A stretch of DNA of 64,000 bases from an uncultured Saprospiraceae bacterium (GTDB lineage Bacteria; Bacteroidota; Bacteroidia; Chitinophagales; Saprospiraceae): positions 186,001 to 250,000 of the forward strand of contig CALIAU010000022.1 in assembly GCA_938045585.1 (NCBI GenBank), read 5' to 3'. Below, one piece after another: positions 48,401-57,122 of this stretch; position 1 is the first letter of the stretch, and the number at the start of each line of letters is the position of its first letter. The notes below the pieces were generated by a model. The model did not search any database. It saw only the letters and a list, made by a program, of their open reading frames with translations, and was not told where the DNA came from. The translations under genes and the position numbers were made by a program.

Positions 48401-51400
48401 ACAATAACAATAGTCGTGGGTCCATGTGATTGTCCAAATCCGAATGTAAACAATCCAGTCGATCTGTGTAATGCAGATAACAACTACGATCTGAATACAC
48501 TGATAGGACCAAATACAGATGCAGGGCAGTGGGTCTTCTTAAATGGGCCAGAGGCTACAGTGTTAGATGGAGATAGTATGTTTGTATATAACGGCGTAAC
48601 ACCTGGTATGTATGAATTTGCTTACGAATTAGTACCAGTGCCAATAGGAACATGTACGGAACTAGCAGATACAATTGTTGTAACCGTGGTAGAACCACCA
48701 GTTGCAGAAGTTGAAATGTTTGCCTGTGTGTGTGAAACACAGTCAACAGCGGGTTGTAATAATGGAAGTACCATGCTAAATCTAGACGATTTTGTATTAA
48801 GTGGAACAGGGCAGTGGATAGATCCAGGTATTGCAGGATTAGCATGGACACCACCAATGCTAGACTTTTCAGGCTTACCAACGGCACCAGTTGTACTTAC
48901 CTTCCAAACTACAGATGCAGTTGCACCTTGTAATAATGTTGAATATACATTGACAGTAGATGTTACAGATTGTAACTGTCCAAATGTTTCGGTAGGAACG
49001 GTAGACGACCAATGTAATGATGATGCTGTTATTGATCTTTCATTGATTGAAGATGTAAATATTGCGCCAGGATCATGGGTAGAAGCAGCTTCGAATCCTA
49101 GTACCGGTGTATTAGCTGGATCTACTGCAACGTTAACAGGTCAACCTACAGGATTGTATGTGTTTACGTATGTTTTAGATACACCAGTTGCAGGTTGTGA
49201 TGATGAAAGTACGCCAGTCATAATTAGTCTAAGTGAACCACCTGTAGTAACAGTCATGAATGCATTCGTTTGTAATGTAGCTATGGGTATGGATACCACG
49301 AATATAGATTTAAATAGCCTTGTTTCTGACCCAACAATTGGAGTTTGGACTGATAATACTGGAGCTCCAGTATTAGATACCAATATTGATTTTAACGGTC
49401 AGGCAGTGGGTACTATAATAACATATACATTTACTACAAATACAGCTGTGGCACCATGTGCTGATCAGGCATACCCAGTCGATATTGAAGTAGTTGATTG
49501 TGCTTGCCCTCCATTAAGTTTTGCCAATCCACCTCTGCTCTGTTCAGAACCAGATGGCTCGGTAGATTTGGATTTACTAATTCTTGCACCGACACCAGCA
49601 GGAACATGGAACCTTGTGTCAAGTCCAACTGGAAGTACAGCTAACTTGAGTGGTTCTGTACTGAATGCAACAGGATCTGTAGCAGGGATTTATACTGTAG
49701 AGTTCCAGCCTGATGGCGAACTGCCTATTTGTGCAGAGACTTTAGATGTGACGGTATCTGTGATGGCAAATGCCACACTAGAACCGAGTTTAATAATTTG
49801 TACAACTAACTCCAATGGAGAAGATACAGATTATGATCTGAATGACGCGATCACAGGAGGTGATACAGGAGGGGTATGGACTGATAGTGATGGCAATGTG
49901 ATTTCAGATACTAATATTGAATTTTTAGGAGAAGATGATGGTGCATATACCTATACGTACACAGTTGAATCAGATGATCCGTGTGATCCATTTATTGGAT
50001 CAGTTACCATAAACGCAGGGAATTGTGCTTGTCCAGTTGTATTTGATTTGGAGACCTTCTGTAGCACAGGTGGAACTATTGAACTCTTTGATATTTTCAA
50101 TATCAGTTTCCCTGGTATGTGGCTATTTGCTGACGGGACTCCAGTTCCAAACGCAATTATTGACTATACAGGCTTCCCTGATGGCATCTCTACAGTATTC
50201 TTTGAGATGGATGATCCAGGAACTACCTGTTTAACACAGTATCCAGTCAACTTTAATATCGTGAGTCCAGAAGATTTAGGAGAACCTGCTGAGCCACTTA
50301 GAATTTGTGAAGGGGAAGATGTACTTGTTAATTTACTTGATCTTTTACCAAATGCTGCGACAGGAGGAATGTGGATAGAAACATCTGTAGATGGAAGTAC
50401 ACCGGGAGCGTTCGATGCCAATGCAGGAACCTTCAGTACTGGTAATGAAAGTGCAGCAAGTTATATGTTCCAATACGAGCTACAGTCTGCGCAACCTTGT
50501 CCTTCTGTGGCAGAGACGGTACAGGTAATTATCGAAGGCTTACCAGCTGTTGAAGCAGGGGAGACGCAGACTCTAACCTGTGATAATAATACAGCTGCAC
50601 TCGGAAATGATGCGATCACTTCACAAGGAATTAACTTTGTTTACCAATGGACAGAAGCAGGTGGTGCAACGATTCCTAATGATACGGAGTCAAGTATAGT
50701 AGTGAACGAGCCCGGCGTATATAACTTAGTAGTAACCGATATCAATACAGGATGTACTATAGAAGATTTTGTTACAGTGAATGTAGATGGAAATATCCCT
50801 ACAGTAGCAGCTAGTTTTACAGAAATAAGCTGCTTTGGTGCAGGAGACGGTAGCATTGAGGTTGCTGTAACAGGTGGCGTTGCACCGATACAATACTCTA
50901 TAGATGGAGGAAGCAGTTATAGTAATAATAATATTTTCGAAAATCTTGGACCAGGTAATTTCGCAATTTCTGTTCTTGATGATAATGGCTGTGAAACAGG
51001 CTTAAATATTGAAATCACACAGCCTGACCGTGTGACTGTGGATCTAGGAAGTGATATTACTTTAAATGAAGAAACAACAGATACGCTATTGACATTTACA
51101 AGTAATTTCCCGAATGATCAAATTGCAAATGTAGTTTGGACGGACGAAGATGGTCTTGTCCTCTGTGAAGGCACCTATGATGAGTGTAGAGAATGGATGG
51201 TTGGTATAGCAGAGGCAACTGTTTACTGCGTAGAGATTACGACTGTAAATGGCTGTGTAGCTACAGATTGTATCCAAATACGAGCAATTATTGTAGAGGA
51301 TTGTTATGTACCAAATATCTTTAGTCCAAATAATGATGGGCAGAATGATAGTTTCTTCATGCAGTGCGATGAGTTTGCAACTAGTGTAAATAAATTCTTC

Positions 51401-51595
51401 GTATTTGATAGATGGGGAGAACTGGTATATGGTATAGAAGGTATACTGCCGAATGATCCAAGTGTAGGCTGGGATGGTACCTTAAATGACCAAGATGTGG
51501 AGCAGGGTGTCTACGCGTATTACATAGAAGTAGAATTTAATAACGACCCAGATAATGTCGAAATCTTTGCTGGAGACATTACTGTAGTACGTTAA
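39473..51595 (+). CDS. Giant (about 4040 aa) Cys-rich repeat protein with type B T9SS sorting domain
   Basis: The signal peptide MNKRLPLIISALFVLMSSFVIGQ fixes the start at 39473; an upstream GTG adds 31 residues that spoil it. Residues about 24-2040 hold some 14 Cys-rich beta domains of 125-160 residues, each opening N-D-x-C and containing TVWxExT/VWYxYT. From about 400 to 1290 two types alternate: A (DPENTL...SCPEdF.l.GCNID...TVWEELTLPAGT) and B (ADA...NACATAD...ATVWYSYT). A unique region (about 2040-2260) follows, then Ig-like units, four units starting C-x-CP (near 2985-3560), a SprB-like repeat (SCFGAGDGSIEVAVTGGVAP, about 3785) and a type B sorting domain (CYVPNIFSPNNDGQNDSFF ... VFDRWGELVY ... 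GWDGT). It is a surface adhesin or gliding-type protein by architecture; ligand unknown. A GNRA-loop hairpin follows. Confidence 0.9.
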   Translation: MNKRLPLIISALFVLMSSFVIGQSDNCDAASMMLTPGVLTTGDNTLGTADEDYSSEFVCTSGDFEAQVWYQYTASSFSAELTFIATAITDASIFVVEGCGPCAGPGHIVFYTCDVANGATEMAGLCTEPGTTYWIGISSFSGDAGLFDIEIDESTNLDASNSTCGAAMAISDGITNVTNFCTTQNYLFFEYTVQTGPSITVSTSNNSPVIPVCSGSSIHTILPDCSDPEATIPTTIPVSECLAVGQTIIIRVETAQAHEIEIEIVDPDPLGNPSEPNDICTDAFDMYPGSPLLCSANAGLSGNGAACPDTEGAGCNDTDPGIWGFFTVDPTVPFFNVTGSGFQLFEGPDCNNLTSLICDVATSGIVPDYNTTYYVLITGDGTSTFNVAGATNALGIPDPTNDDCASADALSLGLNSGLTNLCSSTDINLGTCGATQSEATVWYEYTPSQAVTFVEITLAAATVTSPGFAIYDACGGALLDELCSEGTITLECSIENQFWIQVGSATINGGDFDLTITEGNPVNVNDLCTTAAADPENTLADCTPATISGDNTDSCPESFGLGGCNIDTEPTVWEELTLPAGTVSLEITNISAGFSVTIWDGCGGSAFGPSCLTADAFVNITPGLTTVFVSINGPTEGPFSFDVLAVVPPANDACADAEMLGSGTSVTLTNACATADVALGCAATQDEATVWYSYTIASPIDEITITLAGTGTSILNPAFQVLDGNAGCNGTFIPGITPACSGGTITIPCPPVGDLLIEVGSAFDDAGEFQITITEGTATPPNDLCMNAATDPENTLTACTESMITGDNNNSCPEAFSLAGCNIDIESTVWEELTLPAGTVALNISGITPNFNVTVWSDCTTPLGPSCLTADDMIAIAAGTTSVLVSVSSDPTLEGAYAFTVLPVVPPVNDECADAIGINSGANTGLTNECATADVLFNTCGGGQEEATVWYSYTIANQIDEITINLAGSGANITAPAFMVLDGTGGCSGVFLDEACAEGDLIIECPPVGDIFIMVGSTFDNAGEFDITITEGNPSPTNDLCDMAAVEPALVACVAQEISGTNEFACPEDFTLAGCNIDVDPTVWHEITVPAGTTALEIEVTSGPISVTIWESPCPPGGTANGPVCINGMDVVNVPGAGTYFISVSTIDGNEGAYTFDITAIVPPANDDCAMAELITAGATSGSNICSTPDIAPGCTASTDIINTVWYEYVVPAGVKSVTISIAGTGGIPISGVHAAAVDGCPPGSSLIEPGSETCAGEDIVLSCPDPGVSVFILVGSTSDNEGDFTITITEDNPTCTYGNDECADAEPLPNDPITNMGEECTSGCNELACPDPEIDGVCGVTTNNVVWFEVTTDAFDPSIETFIIAEISNEVDFNPVVGIFTGSCPPVSGLTSIGCNPGANVTVSNAANAANHPMPNTTYLIAVANSDDTQSGGTFDLCVEVVQGCANDDCVSALTITDGVTQVTTTNGCTEDIGVQACGGPGGAYEASAWYNYTVPAGVTAILVEATGATGALVFDAIVDIDCNDPVPFGSPSENVDCNFSETLLTCVQEGEVYTFFIGSEISGVNFDLTITGLPPDDPQNPSPDNDLCTDPEVIPITDDCAFVTVTVNNENACEETFSVTPCVTGLFNENPTVWFEVTLPADATGLDFDNINNGTYLSVFDDVCPITGGTPSLGCMDQSTASSIVGLTGGNTYLIAVAHPVESSSHSFDILAITPPENDGPCPTDPDFSPADITGGSYSGTTCCALGFNDLDAAGNPLDLENIACTGTLTQDNVVWFIYQWIDDGSDGIEINFNPTGISGSASLEVYTATMNAGCAPPIPATAADVVGFSCDAVNDDPIRIGCPDPDVYYYIKLSTADETCGEYTISVDPATSQCSELADECVDAPMLVTQTPNACADGEIPLSVDGCLDLACPEDVFTDCGQDQGPTVWFQITIDDTDANGLYTQVDAPGFDAVWAVYEGTSCDDMVLVGDLDEDNPGSIFPCSFSDGDPGNLFTVPIGTDPATGDDFTYWVSVTAVGPVSDPNFELSYGATLGCIACSGNTAQDCDNGTFEAFVDGELSEGPFCAGAEVEICLSFNYNTTGTGNDWLHGIIPTFGAGWDVEEIDFPSIDLGNPNWVWADADGGCAPFLNGYSLPNACTFTNAEGLLQICNTSCNPSCDCELGAPLPDGSPLPSGWFWSSPGGSPTCAGACTPSDDWGVPAGTNVDVDICMTLIVKSFDDPDECEDNKDLKIFFQTTSDAISGCWVDSSPCIIDPSFESPSWEVDCDTSPPAVADIVPICSGTMAMTQVSIEGGLNGEIEIEIDPDTSPDILGQTEDVFTGGVGTIMDELINCGTTVDTARYIAFAIVDGFQCPGVPVEVKIPVFPKIVIDPQPNPYIVCLPHTIENLPANVSGGTGSYDVINWFWGDELTGTLIGSGPVLTSYPLSMDGIITIQVIDSGGCTETQQLVVDIFEKLEPEINIDATEVCKDISFLGADAFVSIGTVDDWFWYSEDADGNPVDIFTGGNTGSNVNIDPSDPSVEPGKYTIFAEASNDVGCVGIDSVCLTIYPLPIGEIVQQPSTDCSSEVELCVEFYDENGADIYGNGPDDNGNGIPDLFEDDNGDPDFTVTWFASFIPGGSTTNELCFLTSTQSFYDVEIESANGCIGIFGISEIVLPMSTPPTIEPDTICLGEMTTLSVMPQDYDTYEWEDADGNPIGGGSAGPMINVAPVVSSTYFLTVTDANECTGETSVTIEVNPLPDPQFSGNLSICAGQETEITALGDPALFDFNWLDGSGGSIGVDSFVVISTTGTYTLELTNEFGCIKDTMFTVITAAELDINISGSDICDDDGCTTLNGGAGFDMYTWTDMDGNEIVSGPTEQTLEVCDPGDYILIAAQGVCSGVDTITISQMDSPIIDIADGEACNITSGGSLWFVNFDDLVLSSAGGTWSSLTDPSIVLSPLDSVSFAGLPQGDYEFIYTTNTAMAPCADVSDTITIVVGPCDCPNPNVNNPVDLCNADNNYDLNTLIGPNTDAGQWVFLNGPEATVLDGDSMFVYNGVTPGMYEFAYELVPVPIGTCTELADTIVVTVVEPPVAEVEMFACVCETQSTAGCNNGSTMLNLDDFVLSGTGQWIDPGIAGLAWTPPMLDFSGLPTAPVVLTFQTTDAVAPCNNVEYTLTVDVTDCNCPNVSVGTVDDQCNDDAVIDLSLIEDVNIAPGSWVEAASNPSTGVLAGSTATLTGQPTGLYVFTYVLDTPVAGCDDESTPVIISLSEPPVVTVMNAFVCNVAMGMDTTNIDLNSLVSDPTIGVWTDNTGAPVLDTNIDFNGQAVGTIITYTFTTNTAVAPCADQAYPVDIEVVDCACPPLSFANPPLLCSEPDGSVDLDLLILAPTPAGTWNLVSSPTGSTANLSGSVLNATGSVAGIYTVEFQPDGELPICAETLDVTVSVMANATLEPSLIICTTNSNGEDTDYDLNDAITGGDTGGVWTDSDGNVISDTNIEFLGEDDGAYTYTYTVESDDPCDPFIGSVTINAGNCACPVVFDLETFCSTGGTIELFDIFNISFPGMWLFADGTPVPNAIIDYTGFPDGISTVFFEMDDPGTTCLTQYPVNFNIVSPEDLGEPAEPLRICEGEDVLVNLLDLLPNAATGGMWIETSVDGSTPGAFDANAGTFSTGNESAASYMFQYELQSAQPCPSVAETVQVIIEGLPAVEAGETQTLTCDNNTAALGNDAITSQGINFVYQWTEAGGATIPNDTESSIVVNEPGVYNLVVTDINTGCTIEDFVTVNVDGNIPTVAASFTEISCFGAGDGSIEVAVTGGVAPIQYSIDGGSSYSNNNIFENLGPGNFAISVLDDNGCETGLNIEITQPDRVTVDLGSDITLNEETTDTLLTFTSNFPNDQIANVVWTDEDGLVLCEGTYDECREWMVGIAEATVYCVEITTVNGCVATDCIQIRAIIVEDCYVPNIFSPNNDGQNDSFFMQCDEFATSVNKFFVFDRWGELVYGIEGILPNDPSVGWDGTLNDQDVEQGVYAYYIEVEFNNDPDNVEIFAGDITVVR

Positions 51596-51601
51596 AAAGA
51601 A

Positions 51602-51627
51602 CCACCGAGCCCGTAAGGGTTCGGTGG
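51602..51627 (+). terminator. Hairpin after the giant gene
   Basis: CCACCGAGCCC pairs with GGGTTCGGTGG (one G-T pair) around a GTAA tetraloop. It lacks a T-run, so it could be a terminator of weak type or an mRNA 3'-end stabiliser. Confidence 0.6.
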
Positions 51628-51685
51628 AATAATTACATTTAGTCTATAAACCCATGATAGTCTGTCATTTATGGCAAATAATAGA

Positions 51686-51693
51686 TACATTTG
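51686..51693 (+). promoter_or_regulatory. Candidate -7 element for the 1805-aa gene
   Basis: TACATTTG is an exact TAnnTTTG, but it ends only 12 bases before the ATG at 51705, giving an almost leaderless mRNA. The -33 box is not evident. The match may be chance. Confidence 0.35.
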
Positions 51694-51704
51694 TAATGTA
51701 AAGA

Positions 51705-54700
51705 ATGAACTTGAGAAGCCTTTTATCATCCTTGATACTCATATGTATGGTGCTAAGCATACATGCACAAGACTGTGTAATCACACAGGACTATGAGATT
51801 GTAGATGATAGTACTGTAGTTGCAGCAATCACAATAGCCGGTGCAGCAATTGATGATCTTTCTGACCCCTTACAAGGATTATGTGGTGTAAATCTAGAAT
51901 TTGAACATGCTGCGGTTGGAGATATAGAAATATTTATACAATCTCCAGCAGGTCAAGTCTTACAACTTATTGGACCAGCAGGTCAAAATACAGAACTTAC
52001 ACAATTCCATTCATGGGATATTGGTTTTGTTCCTTGTTCTGTGACAGCTATGCCAGATCCTTTTAGAGCTGCTGTATGGACTAATTTAGATAACTGGTTT
52101 AATTTCACAGATGCCACTGGGACTTATTATCCATTTGGTGGCTGTCTGGAAGAATTCAATACGGGTACAGTGTCTGGAGTGTGGAACATCATTATCACAG
52201 ACGCTGCTGAAATATATGATGGTGTCATTCATGAGATAGAACTCGTTTTTTGTGATGATACAGATATCACCTGTGAGTCTTGTCAGCCCTACCCAGGTAA
52301 TCTGCAAATCGAAGCAGGTACTTATTGTGAATTTGATCCAGCACTTGCCTTTGATTTAGTCAGTTTTCCAATTGACTCTACACCAGATCCTTTTAGATAT
52401 GATTACGAATATGTGCTTGTTTCATCTAATACAATTATAGACTATTTGGATACACCAGATTTATCTTTGCAAGCTGCAGGTTCCTATGAAGTCTGTGGCT
52501 TAAGTATTTTACAAGATCACCAAATACATAAACCGCTAGCTGATGGTACAAGTACTTTGGATGACCTAAAGGATATAATAAATAATAATACAGCCTGCGC
52601 AGTACTTACAGATACCTGCGTACAAGTAGAAATTTTAGCTGGCCCAGTACCAGAGAATTTAGATGTAGTGATTTGCGCTGGAGAAGAATTTGAATACCAA
52701 GGAGAAATATATACAGAAGAAGATAGCTACTTTATAACGTTTGGGAATGGGGCATGTGATAGTATTACAATATTGAATCTGAGAGTAGTAGATGTAATGG
52801 CAAATATCATAGCTAGCGAACCTACCTTCTCTTGTACTTCTTCTGAGATAGTACTCTATGCAGATTTTGTTGAGCCATTAAATGACGTTACGTTTGAATG
52901 GTCTTATGAGAATCCACAGGTGATAATTCCTGAAAACACCTTTGACTCTGTCATTGTGAATCAAGCGGGTAGCTACACACTCATATTGGAGTCGGAAGGA
53001 TGTAGGGATACCGTTGATATTGAGCTCGATTCTGATGGTACAGTTCCCATGCTGAGTTTTAATGCCACAGTACTAGATTGTAATAACCCTGTGGGTATCA
53101 TTGATTTGGAAAGTTCGGTTGCAGCTACCTACATGTGGGATGGACCCGGTGTTTTTCCTTCAGAAGTCAATGAACAAGACCCTCTTGTGAGCGAGCCTGG
53201 ATTGTACACTGTGACTGTAACAGAGACTTTAGGGCAATGTGTAGCTATTGGGAATGTGGAAGTATTCATTGATACAATAGTAGAACTACCCATCATTAAT
53301 ACAGTACAGTTTAGCTGTGTTACAAATAGTGCAATGATAGATTTAGAGTTTCTGACAACAACTGGAAATACGGTGTCCTGGATGTATGATAATATAGAGA
53401 TAGCAGCTACTGAAGATATAACTGTTACAGAACTGGGGCAGTACACAGGAATTATTACAGCAGCGAATGGATGTACTGAAGAAATTCAGGTAGATATTTT
53501 TGAAGAATTTGCTGCTCCTGCATCAATCTATTCAGTGGACACTTTAAATTGTTTAGTGACTTCTGCAAATATAGATCACCTAGCTGTAGAACCTGGACAT
53601 AGCTATAATTGGGAAGGTCCCTCTGGGCCTCTTGGCAATGGATCAAGCATAACTACCAGTGATGCAGGATTCTATTATGTGACAGTTACTTCCGATGCAG
53701 GGTGCGAAACCCTAGATACCTTTGAAATAGTAATGCAAGATAGGATACCAGATCTTCTTATAACAGCAGATAGTTTAGGCTGTAGTCCAGATGGTGGTAT
53801 GTTGTCTGTAAGTTCATCTTTAAATCTAGTCTCCTTTGATTGGTTTGGGCCAGGCGAGTTTTCTTCGAATGCACCAAATCCAGTAGGGATTTTTCCTGGT
53901 GTCTACATAGTTACTGTTACAACTGATCAGGGCTGTATGGGGCAAGCATCATATTTGCTTGATCATCAGGTAGGGGTACCAAATATAAATTTGCTCCCAC
54001 CACCCTTAGATTGTGACACAGATGCAGGCCAGGTAACCATTAATGGAGGGAATCCAAATTTGACTTATAGCTGGAATGGACCTGGTATGTTTATGAGCAT
54101 GGATCAAGAACCTATTATTACTGAACCAGGAATTTATACAGTTACTGTTACGGACACAAATACAGGCTGTGTATTTTTTCATGATCTTGTTGTCAATGAA
54201 GTTGTTGCTCCTGCAGTGCTAGATTTTGTAACTACTCCTATTACCTGCGATGACGATCAGGCGACCATTTATTATAATTCCAATACAATTATAAATTCTT
54301 CTACTTGGGAAACATTTGATGGTAATATTGTCCAAGATATGTTTGATACACTGATAGTGGATCAGGTAGGAACATATTATGTTAATACGATTAATGAATT
54401 TGGATGCGAAGGAAGAGACTCTATTGTAATTGTAGATGATTTTGAGATTCCGGATTTAACAGTTGCTGCAGCCCTTGTTTTTTTAGATTGTAATGCGCCG
54501 AGAAAACGCTTAAGAGCGGAGACCACACTCTTCACAGATGTTAGTTTTGAATGGGAAGGTCCACCGGGTGTAAATGTTGCAAACATATTTAATCCGCGTG
54601 TAACAGAAGCAGGTTGGTACTATGTTACAGCAACACGTGACAATGGTTGCTTTGCGATTGACTCAGTAGAAGTACGAATGGATACGATTCCCCCCTTAGT

Positions 54701-57122
54701 AGATATTATGGTCTCACAAAACGGTATAGCTACCTGTCTTGATAGTGTGGTAGAAGTAAGTTCGACTGTGAGCTTTCCAGGCACCTTTGAATTTGAATGG
54801 ACAGGTCCAGGGCTTAGTTCTATGGAAACCGATTTAGAACTTAGAGATGAAGGCTGGTATATCTTAACTGCAATAGGCGCAAATGGCTGTGAGGCAAAGG
54901 ACAGTATAGAAATTGTACATGAGTTTATCGATCCTATTGTAGAAGCAATAAGTGACACAATAACCTGTACAAACCTGATAGGAGATTTAGAAGTACAATC
55001 ACAAGAAATGAATCTAAGCTATGCTTGGACTGGACCTGACGGAACGGACTATGCAGGAAATAACATAGAAGTAATAGATGAGGGCATGTACATTGTCACT
55101 GTTACAAATGATCTAAGCTGCGAAACCTTAGATACTGCCTTTCTAGTTATTGATACACTTTCCGCCATCTTGATGCCTATGGAGTCAGAAGCCTTGGACT
55201 GTGATACACAGAGTGCGGCCTTGAGTATTAATGCCGATCGACCGATTATTGCATATCATTGGGAAGGACCAAATCTGAATTCAGATCTAGCCAACCCAAT
55301 AATTTTTGAGGGTGGTATTTATTTAGTAACCGTGACGGCTGATAACGATTGCACCTCAGCAATTTCCTTTGAAATAGAACAAGATGAATTAGTACCCTTT
55401 ATAACGACTACAGATATGGAGCTCGATTGCTGGGAATCGCGGGTTGAATTGACTGCCCCAAATACAGCAGTGATGCCGAGTTACTTGTGGGATGGGCCCT
55501 TAGGTTTTAGTTCTACAGATGTAAACCCTTTAGCAAATGAACCAGGCACATACTATATAACCGTAACGGATGCAAATGGCTGCGCAGCCTTTGATTCTAT
55601 TGTAGTAACAGCGAATCTTGATCCTCCAGATGTAATTGCGAATGATGCCTATCTTCCATGCAATGGAGATCCATTGCAGATTACTGCATTTTCTACAGAT
55701 CCAATCGAGGAATTTAGATGGTTGGGTATAGCACCTGTTGATTTTACTTCAGTGGGACAGATTGCAACAATAACGGAGCCAGGATCCTATGTCTTATTGG
55801 GAATAGGAACAAATGGATGCATCAGTTTAGATACCGTTGAGGTGTTTGATGAGGCTGTACCTCCATTCTTTGTATTAGAAGACCAGGTATTAGATTGTAA
55901 TAATCCAAGTATAGATTTGTGTGCCTTGTTCTTAGAAGATGATATGAGCTTTGAATGGTCAGATGGAACCTCAGTGATTGGGATGGATACCTGCCAGTTT
56001 GTAGATACACCGGGAGAGTATTTTCTAACTGTTACTGGAACAAATGGTTGCACCGCTACAGAATCAGTAATGGTGGCCATTGATACAGTTGCTCCTGTTG
56101 CCATTATTTCTCCTTTTACAGAAATATTATGTAATCAACAAGAAGATGTCCTAGATGCTACTGCCTCTTCTACAGGCAGTGAATTTATATATCAATGGGA
56201 AACTTCGGATGGTATCATTCTAAGCGGAGAAAATACGTTGACTCCTAGAATAGAGGGGATTGGCTTATATTCTCTGCAGATAACTGATCTCAGTAATGGC
56301 TGTATAACAGTAGAAAGAATCCAAGTAGATGAATCAATAAGTACCTTAAGCAATATTAATTTTGTTGCAGTGGATCCGAGTTGTGTGGGCTATGAAAATG
56401 GTTTTATTGAGATTTTTTCTGTAGATGGTGGAGTAGGTCCGTATGAGTATTCACTGGACGGTATTGTGTATTCAGATAAGGTAAAATGGGATTTTCTAGA
56501 ACCTGGATTATATACACTTCATGTAAGAGACGCTATTGGCTGTATCTTTATGCAAGAAGTCCCAATAGGCTTTGGAACAGATATCAGTGTCTCCCTAGGG
56601 AATGACCAAACAGTAACACTCGGTGATTCTATTTTTATTCAGGGACAAACGAATATTGATACTTCTCAGATTGTTTCTGTGATCTGGAACCCAGATGAAC
56701 AATTTGAATGTAAGGATTGTATTGAATTTTATTTCACTCCTCTGGAAGCTGTAAGTTTTGAACTTATTATTCAAGATGAAAATGGCTGTGTTGGTTCTGA
56801 TATAATGAACGTCTATGTAGATGGTCTTCCTGAAGTCTATGTACCAAATATTTTCTCTCCAAACGGTGATAACATCAACGATCAAATCATCATACACGCT
56901 AGTGTAGGTGTAAGTAGAATCCTTGACTGGCGGATAATCGATCGCTGGGGTAATTTATTACACCATGCGGAAGACTTTTTGCCAGGCGATTTCAATTTTG
57001 CCTGGGATGGAAATTTCCGTGGTGAACCTGTAAATCCAAATGTCTTTGTTTTCATTGCCGAGGTAGAGTATGTGAATGGGCAAACGGAGTTAGTAAGGGG
57101 GAGTATTACTTTAATTCGATAA
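51705..57122 (+). CDS. Large (1805 aa) secreted Ig-repeat protein with P-domain-like N-terminus and type B T9SS sorting domain
   Basis: The signal peptide ends near IHAQ (residue 22). Residues about 25-185 resemble the proprotein-convertase P domain (LCGVNLEFEHAAVGDIEIFIQSPAG ... SGVWNIIITDAAEIYDGVIHEIELVF). From about 360 to 1550 there are about 15 tandem Ig/PKD-like units of about 80 residues. Each opens with a Cys (LDCNNP, FSCVTN, ITCTNL and so on), then F/Y-x-W-x-GP near the middle, and PGxYxVTVT...GC at the end. A SprB-like repeat (PSCVGYENGFIEIFSVDGGVGPYEYSLDG) precedes a clear type B sorting domain (VYVPNIFSPNGDNINDQI ... IIDRWGNLLHH ... FAWDG). Surface display by T9SS is well supported; the binding target is unknown. 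It lies 110 bases after the giant gene and ends at the edge of repeat cluster 2. Confidence 0.9.
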   Translation: MNLRSLLSSLILICMVLSIHAQDCVITQDYEIVDDSTVVAAITIAGAAIDDLSDPLQGLCGVNLEFEHAAVGDIEIFIQSPAGQVLQLIGPAGQNTELTQFHSWDIGFVPCSVTAMPDPFRAAVWTNLDNWFNFTDATGTYYPFGGCLEEFNTGTVSGVWNIIITDAAEIYDGVIHEIELVFCDDTDITCESCQPYPGNLQIEAGTYCEFDPALAFDLVSFPIDSTPDPFRYDYEYVLVSSNTIIDYLDTPDLSLQAAGSYEVCGLSILQDHQIHKPLADGTSTLDDLKDIINNNTACAVLTDTCVQVEILAGPVPENLDVVICAGEEFEYQGEIYTEEDSYFITFGNGACDSITILNLRVVDVMANIIASEPTFSCTSSEIVLYADFVEPLNDVTFEWSYENPQVIIPENTFDSVIVNQAGSYTLILESEGCRDTVDIELDSDGTVPMLSFNATVLDCNNPVGIIDLESSVAATYMWDGPGVFPSEVNEQDPLVSEPGLYTVTVTETLGQCVAIGNVEVFIDTIVELPIINTVQFSCVTNSAMIDLEFLTTTGNTVSWMYDNIEIAATEDITVTELGQYTGIITAANGCTEEIQVDIFEEFAAPASIYSVDTLNCLVTSANIDHLAVEPGHSYNWEGPSGPLGNGSSITTSDAGFYYVTVTSDAGCETLDTFEIVMQDRIPDLLITADSLGCSPDGGMLSVSSSLNLVSFDWFGPGEFSSNAPNPVGIFPGVYIVTVTTDQGCMGQASYLLDHQVGVPNINLLPPPLDCDTDAGQVTINGGNPNLTYSWNGPGMFMSMDQEPIITEPGIYTVTVTDTNTGCVFFHDLVVNEVVAPAVLDFVTTPITCDDDQATIYYNSNTIINSSTWETFDGNIVQDMFDTLIVDQVGTYYVNTINEFGCEGRDSIVIVDDFEIPDLTVAAALVFLDCNAPRKRLRAETTLFTDVSFEWEGPPGVNVANIFNPRVTEAGWYYVTATRDNGCFAIDSVEVRMDTIPPLVDIMVSQNGIATCLDSVVEVSSTVSFPGTFEFEWTGPGLSSMETDLELRDEGWYILTAIGANGCEAKDSIEIVHEFIDPIVEAISDTITCTNLIGDLEVQSQEMNLSYAWTGPDGTDYAGNNIEVIDEGMYIVTVTNDLSCETLDTAFLVIDTLSAILMPMESEALDCDTQSAALSINADRPIIAYHWEGPNLNSDLANPIIFEGGIYLVTVTADNDCTSAISFEIEQDELVPFITTTDMELDCWESRVELTAPNTAVMPSYLWDGPLGFSSTDVNPLANEPGTYYITVTDANGCAAFDSIVVTANLDPPDVIANDAYLPCNGDPLQITAFSTDPIEEFRWLGIAPVDFTSVGQIATITEPGSYVLLGIGTNGCISLDTVEVFDEAVPPFFVLEDQVLDCNNPSIDLCALFLEDDMSFEWSDGTSVIGMDTCQFVDTPGEYFLTVTGTNGCTATESVMVAIDTVAPVAIISPFTEILCNQQEDVLDATASSTGSEFIYQWETSDGIILSGENTLTPRIEGIGLYSLQITDLSNGCITVERIQVDESISTLSNINFVAVDPSCVGYENGFIEIFSVDGGVGPYEYSLDGIVYSDKVKWDFLEPGLYTLHVRDAIGCIFMQEVPIGFGTDISVSLGNDQTVTLGDSIFIQGQTNIDTSQIVSVIWNPDEQFECKDCIEFYFTPLEAVSFELIIQDENGCVGSDIMNVYVDGLPEVYVPNIFSPNGDNINDQIIIHASVGVSRILDWRIIDRWGNLLHHAEDFLPGDFNFAWDGNFRGEPVNPNVFVFIAEVEYVNGQTELVRGSITLIR

